Shown here piece by piece: positions 62,545-64,000 of a DNA stretch of 64,000 nt. Each line of letters begins with the position of its first letter. The first letter of the stretch is position 1. The notes under the pieces were generated by a model that saw only the letters and a program-made list of their open reading frames with translations, was not told where the DNA came from and did no database searches. The translations under genes and the position numbers were made by a program. The stretch lies in the NCBI GenBank assembly GCA_017397935.1, contig JAFQHN010000002.1, positions 90,654 to 154,653 on the forward strand, written 5' to 3'. This DNA is from Bacillota bacterium. GTDB lineage: Bacteria > Bacillota > Dehalobacteriia > UBA4068 > UBA4997.

Positions 62545-63018
62545 CTATTCATGCTGCTTGCAGGATAATTCCTTTACCCGCAAACACCAAATGGCCACTT
62601 CATCCAGCATCGCAGGAACAAATTTCCAATCCCCACGGCCGGTATTATGCTGCATAATCAGCTGCAAGGCATGGATCTTATCCTCCGGATCAGTAATAAT
62701 ATACGTCTCACCCTCGCCGAAAATGCTCTGGAAAGCAGCGGTACAGGTGCAGGCCAAGCTGCCAACCTGCAAGGAATACCCGGTGTCCATCTCAAAAGCC
62801 GCATACGAAGACTGCCGCAGCAAATCCATCTTACGCCCCTCCTGCGCGCTGTGGAAATAAAAGGTCAGGTCTCCACCGTCAGACACCTCATAACCAAAGT
62901 TCAGCGGCACTATATACACACGTCCACCGTCATTAAACCCCACACGGCAACAATGACAATCGCCAACAATCTGCATTATCGCCTGCCAATCCGTAATTTC
63001 TCTATCCTTTCGGCGCAT
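62545..63018 (-). CDS. Pyridoxamine 5'-phosphate oxidase-family (NimA-like) protein
   Basis: A 157-residue split-barrel flavin-binding protein. Motifs are CHCCRVGFND, VYIVPLNFGYE, LTFYFHSAQEGRKMDLL (flavin phosphate contact), CTCTAAFQSIFGEGET, and HALQLIMQHNTGR. The group includes 5-nitroimidazole reductases (Nim), but most members are of unknown substrate. ATG 63018 is nine bases after GGAGGAG; the TTG in the longer frame abuts that site. Confidence 0.88.
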   Translation of the reverse strand: MRRKDREITDWQAIMQIVGDCHCCRVGFNDGGRVYIVPLNFGYEVSDGGDLTFYFHSAQEGRKMDLLRQSSYAAFEMDTGYSLQVGSLACTCTAAFQSIFGEGETYIITDPEDKIHALQLIMQHNTGRGDWKFVPAMLDEVAIWCLRVKELSCKQHE

Positions 63019-63327
63019 TTCAGCCAACTCCTCCCCGCAATTTGCTTGTTATCTATTCTAACATAAATCTCCGCAATAAAAAAGGGAGATTTTAACTCAC
63101 CTGTAAAACCTTAACTATCAAAAAGGATTATGCAGCTAACCTCTGTATTGATGCCTTTACGATTACGCATAAATAGTATATATGTAAATTTTCATCTCAG
63201 GAGCAATACAAATAAACCAAAGTATGCTATAATATAGCCATAATTTGAAGCGTTTTGCCGGATTCTCCCGTCTATATAAATAACGAGACAGTTAGAAGAA
63301 TAATAATTCAACAAAGGAGTGTGAATG
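63019..63327. other. Intergenic region without clear function
   Basis: AT-rich sequence between the PPOX-family gene and the small membrane protein. The only signal is an extended -10 element, TGCTATAAT (63225-63233). It is a plausible start for the downstream gene, although no -35 box fits. Nothing else supported. Confidence 0.5.
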
Positions 63328-63328
63328 T

Positions 63329-63559
63329 ATGAAAAAATTTGTATTAGGATTAGTATTATTCAGCATAGGATTTCTTAGCACCATTCTGCTTATTGTATCT
63401 TTGGTTTGTTCGCCAGAAAGCCCTTGGCTTGTAAATGGTATTCAAGGGATTTACAGCGGTATTGTATTTATGAAAATGCAAATTCCAATGAGTGTATGTA
63501 TTATTACAGCTATATGTGGATTAGTATTGACAATAAAGGAGAGTATATCAAAAAAATAA
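63329..63559 (+). CDS. Small membrane protein, 76 aa
   Basis: Two predicted helices (about 4-27 and 52-70) with a basic C-terminus (ESISKK). AAAGGAG lies upstream. Markedly AT-rich and using AT-rich codons, unlike the neighbouring genes, which suggests recent acquisition. No family recognised. Directly after it, AAAGGAG and a TTG open a 15-residue frame (63602-63649) that stops at once and may be a gene remnant. Confidence 0.65.
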   Translation: MKKFVLGLVLFSIGFLSTILLIVSLVCSPESPWLVNGIQGIYSGIVFMKMQIPMSVCIITAICGLVLTIKESISKK

Positions 63560-63710
63560 ATTCCGGTTTATTAAACTAAATACTGACTGAAAGGAGCCAG
63601 TTTGAAATACACCTTGCTTCTTTTTATTGCTTCTTTTCGTTTCTATTAGCATTCACAAAAAATGAATATAAAGGTCAGTTATACAGACAAATGCTTATCT
63701 CAGACAAGCA

Positions 63711-63745
63711 AAAAAAGCCCTTTCCTCAGGCTTGAGGGAAGAGCT
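63711..63745 (-). terminator. Terminator of the rRNA operon
   Basis: Minus strand AGCTCTTCCCTCA and TGAGGAAAGGGCT form a long stem with two wobble pairs, followed by TTTTTT, about 20 bases after the 5S gene. Confidence 0.85.
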
Positions 63746-63763
63746 TGTAAATGGGCAAAAAAA

Positions 63764-63879
63764 TTTCTGGCGGCGTCCTACTCTCCCAGGGAAAACCCAA
63801 GTACCATCGGCGCTAAGGAGCTTAACTGCTGTGTTCGGAATGGGTACAGGTGTGACCTACTCGCTATTGCCACCAGAAA
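63764..63879 (-). rRNA. rrf: 5S ribosomal RNA
   Basis: The minus strand reads as a full 5S rRNA of about 116 nt: TCTGGTGGCAATAGCGAGTA start, CACACCTGTACCCATTCCGA, ACACAGCAGTTAAGCTC, GATGGTACTTGG, GGGAGAGTAGGACGCCGCCAGA. The ends pair to form helix I. It is the last gene of an rRNA operon whose 16S and 23S genes must lie beyond the right edge; 63880-64000 is the 23S-5S spacer. Confidence 0.97.
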
Positions 63880-64000
63880 CTATTTAACTATCTAAAATCA
63901 AGTCTCTGACAACTGCATAATCTCAATCTCTTATACAAGAATTTATCTCAATTTGAACTCAAAAGCCTGACTCCATATACCTTAACGGGCATACTTAATA

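Overview
The window looks like a chromosomal segment from a Bacillota (Firmicutes) bacterium of moderate GC content, probably a clostridial, single-membrane gut-type organism. Supporting signs, all read by eye, are a WhiA/YvcK/RapZ cluster, FabK as enoyl-ACP reductase, a CIRCE-controlled groESL operon, an SLH-domain surface protein, and a type IV pilus locus with no outer-membrane secretin (PilQ) or PilP. I cannot name the genus from sequence alone.

Layout. 1-2.4 kb: a truncated SipW-type signal peptidase, an unknown gene and a metallo-hydrolase. 2.5-4.3 kb: a TerC-family protein behind a complete yybP-ykoY (Mn2+) riboswitch, then trmO. 4.3-8.8 kb: glycolytic operon gap-pgk-tpiA-eno, lacking cggR and gpm. 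9.1-18.8 kb: whiA, yvcK, rapZ, uvrC, uvrA, uvrB, all on the minus strand. 19-24.6 kb: small housekeeping and stress genes (SurA-like exported protein, phosphodiesterase, two zinc or cold-shock type proteins, mntP, sirtuin, nitroreductase, YitT). 24.7-29.3 kb: a plus-strand group (phospholipase-like, folD, YkgJ-like, pepF) interrupted by a DnaA-box cluster. 29.4-30.8 kb: a second csp and a TIM-barrel isomerase.

30.9-43.8 kb is a type IV pilus locus (pilB, pilT, pilC, major pilin, pilD, a PilM-PilN fusion, PilO-like, then four pilin-like genes). Its standout is a 389-residue prepilin whose C-terminal half is a CHAP cysteine amidase/peptidase domain: a predicted cell-wall hydrolase carried on a pilus subunit. 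The next gene encodes an unusually large, cysteine-containing pilin. The PilM-PilN protein carries a lysine-rich insertion and a roughly 320-residue acidic insertion. An SLH surface protein with a palindrome at its predicted transcription start lies upstream.

46.3-47.5 kb is mostly non-coding and holds a promoter, a cobalamin riboswitch and tandem terminators with no recognisable target gene. 47.5-55.3 kb is the fatty-acid synthesis operon acpP-fabH-fabK-(FabK paralogue)-fabD-fabG-fabF-fabZ ending in a MarR-type regulator. Two identical AT-rich repeats at its promoter are candidate operators for that regulator. 55.4-63.6 kb holds cysE, groES-groEL, an operon of UbiA-type prenyltransferase, radical SAM protein and MmcQ-like protein, an M23 endopeptidase, a PPOX-family protein and a small membrane protein. 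The right edge holds a minus-strand 5S rRNA gene, the end of an rRNA operon that continues outside the window.

Several start codons were moved from the longest reading frame to the start that best fits a ribosome binding site. All functional names rest on motif recognition without database searches.
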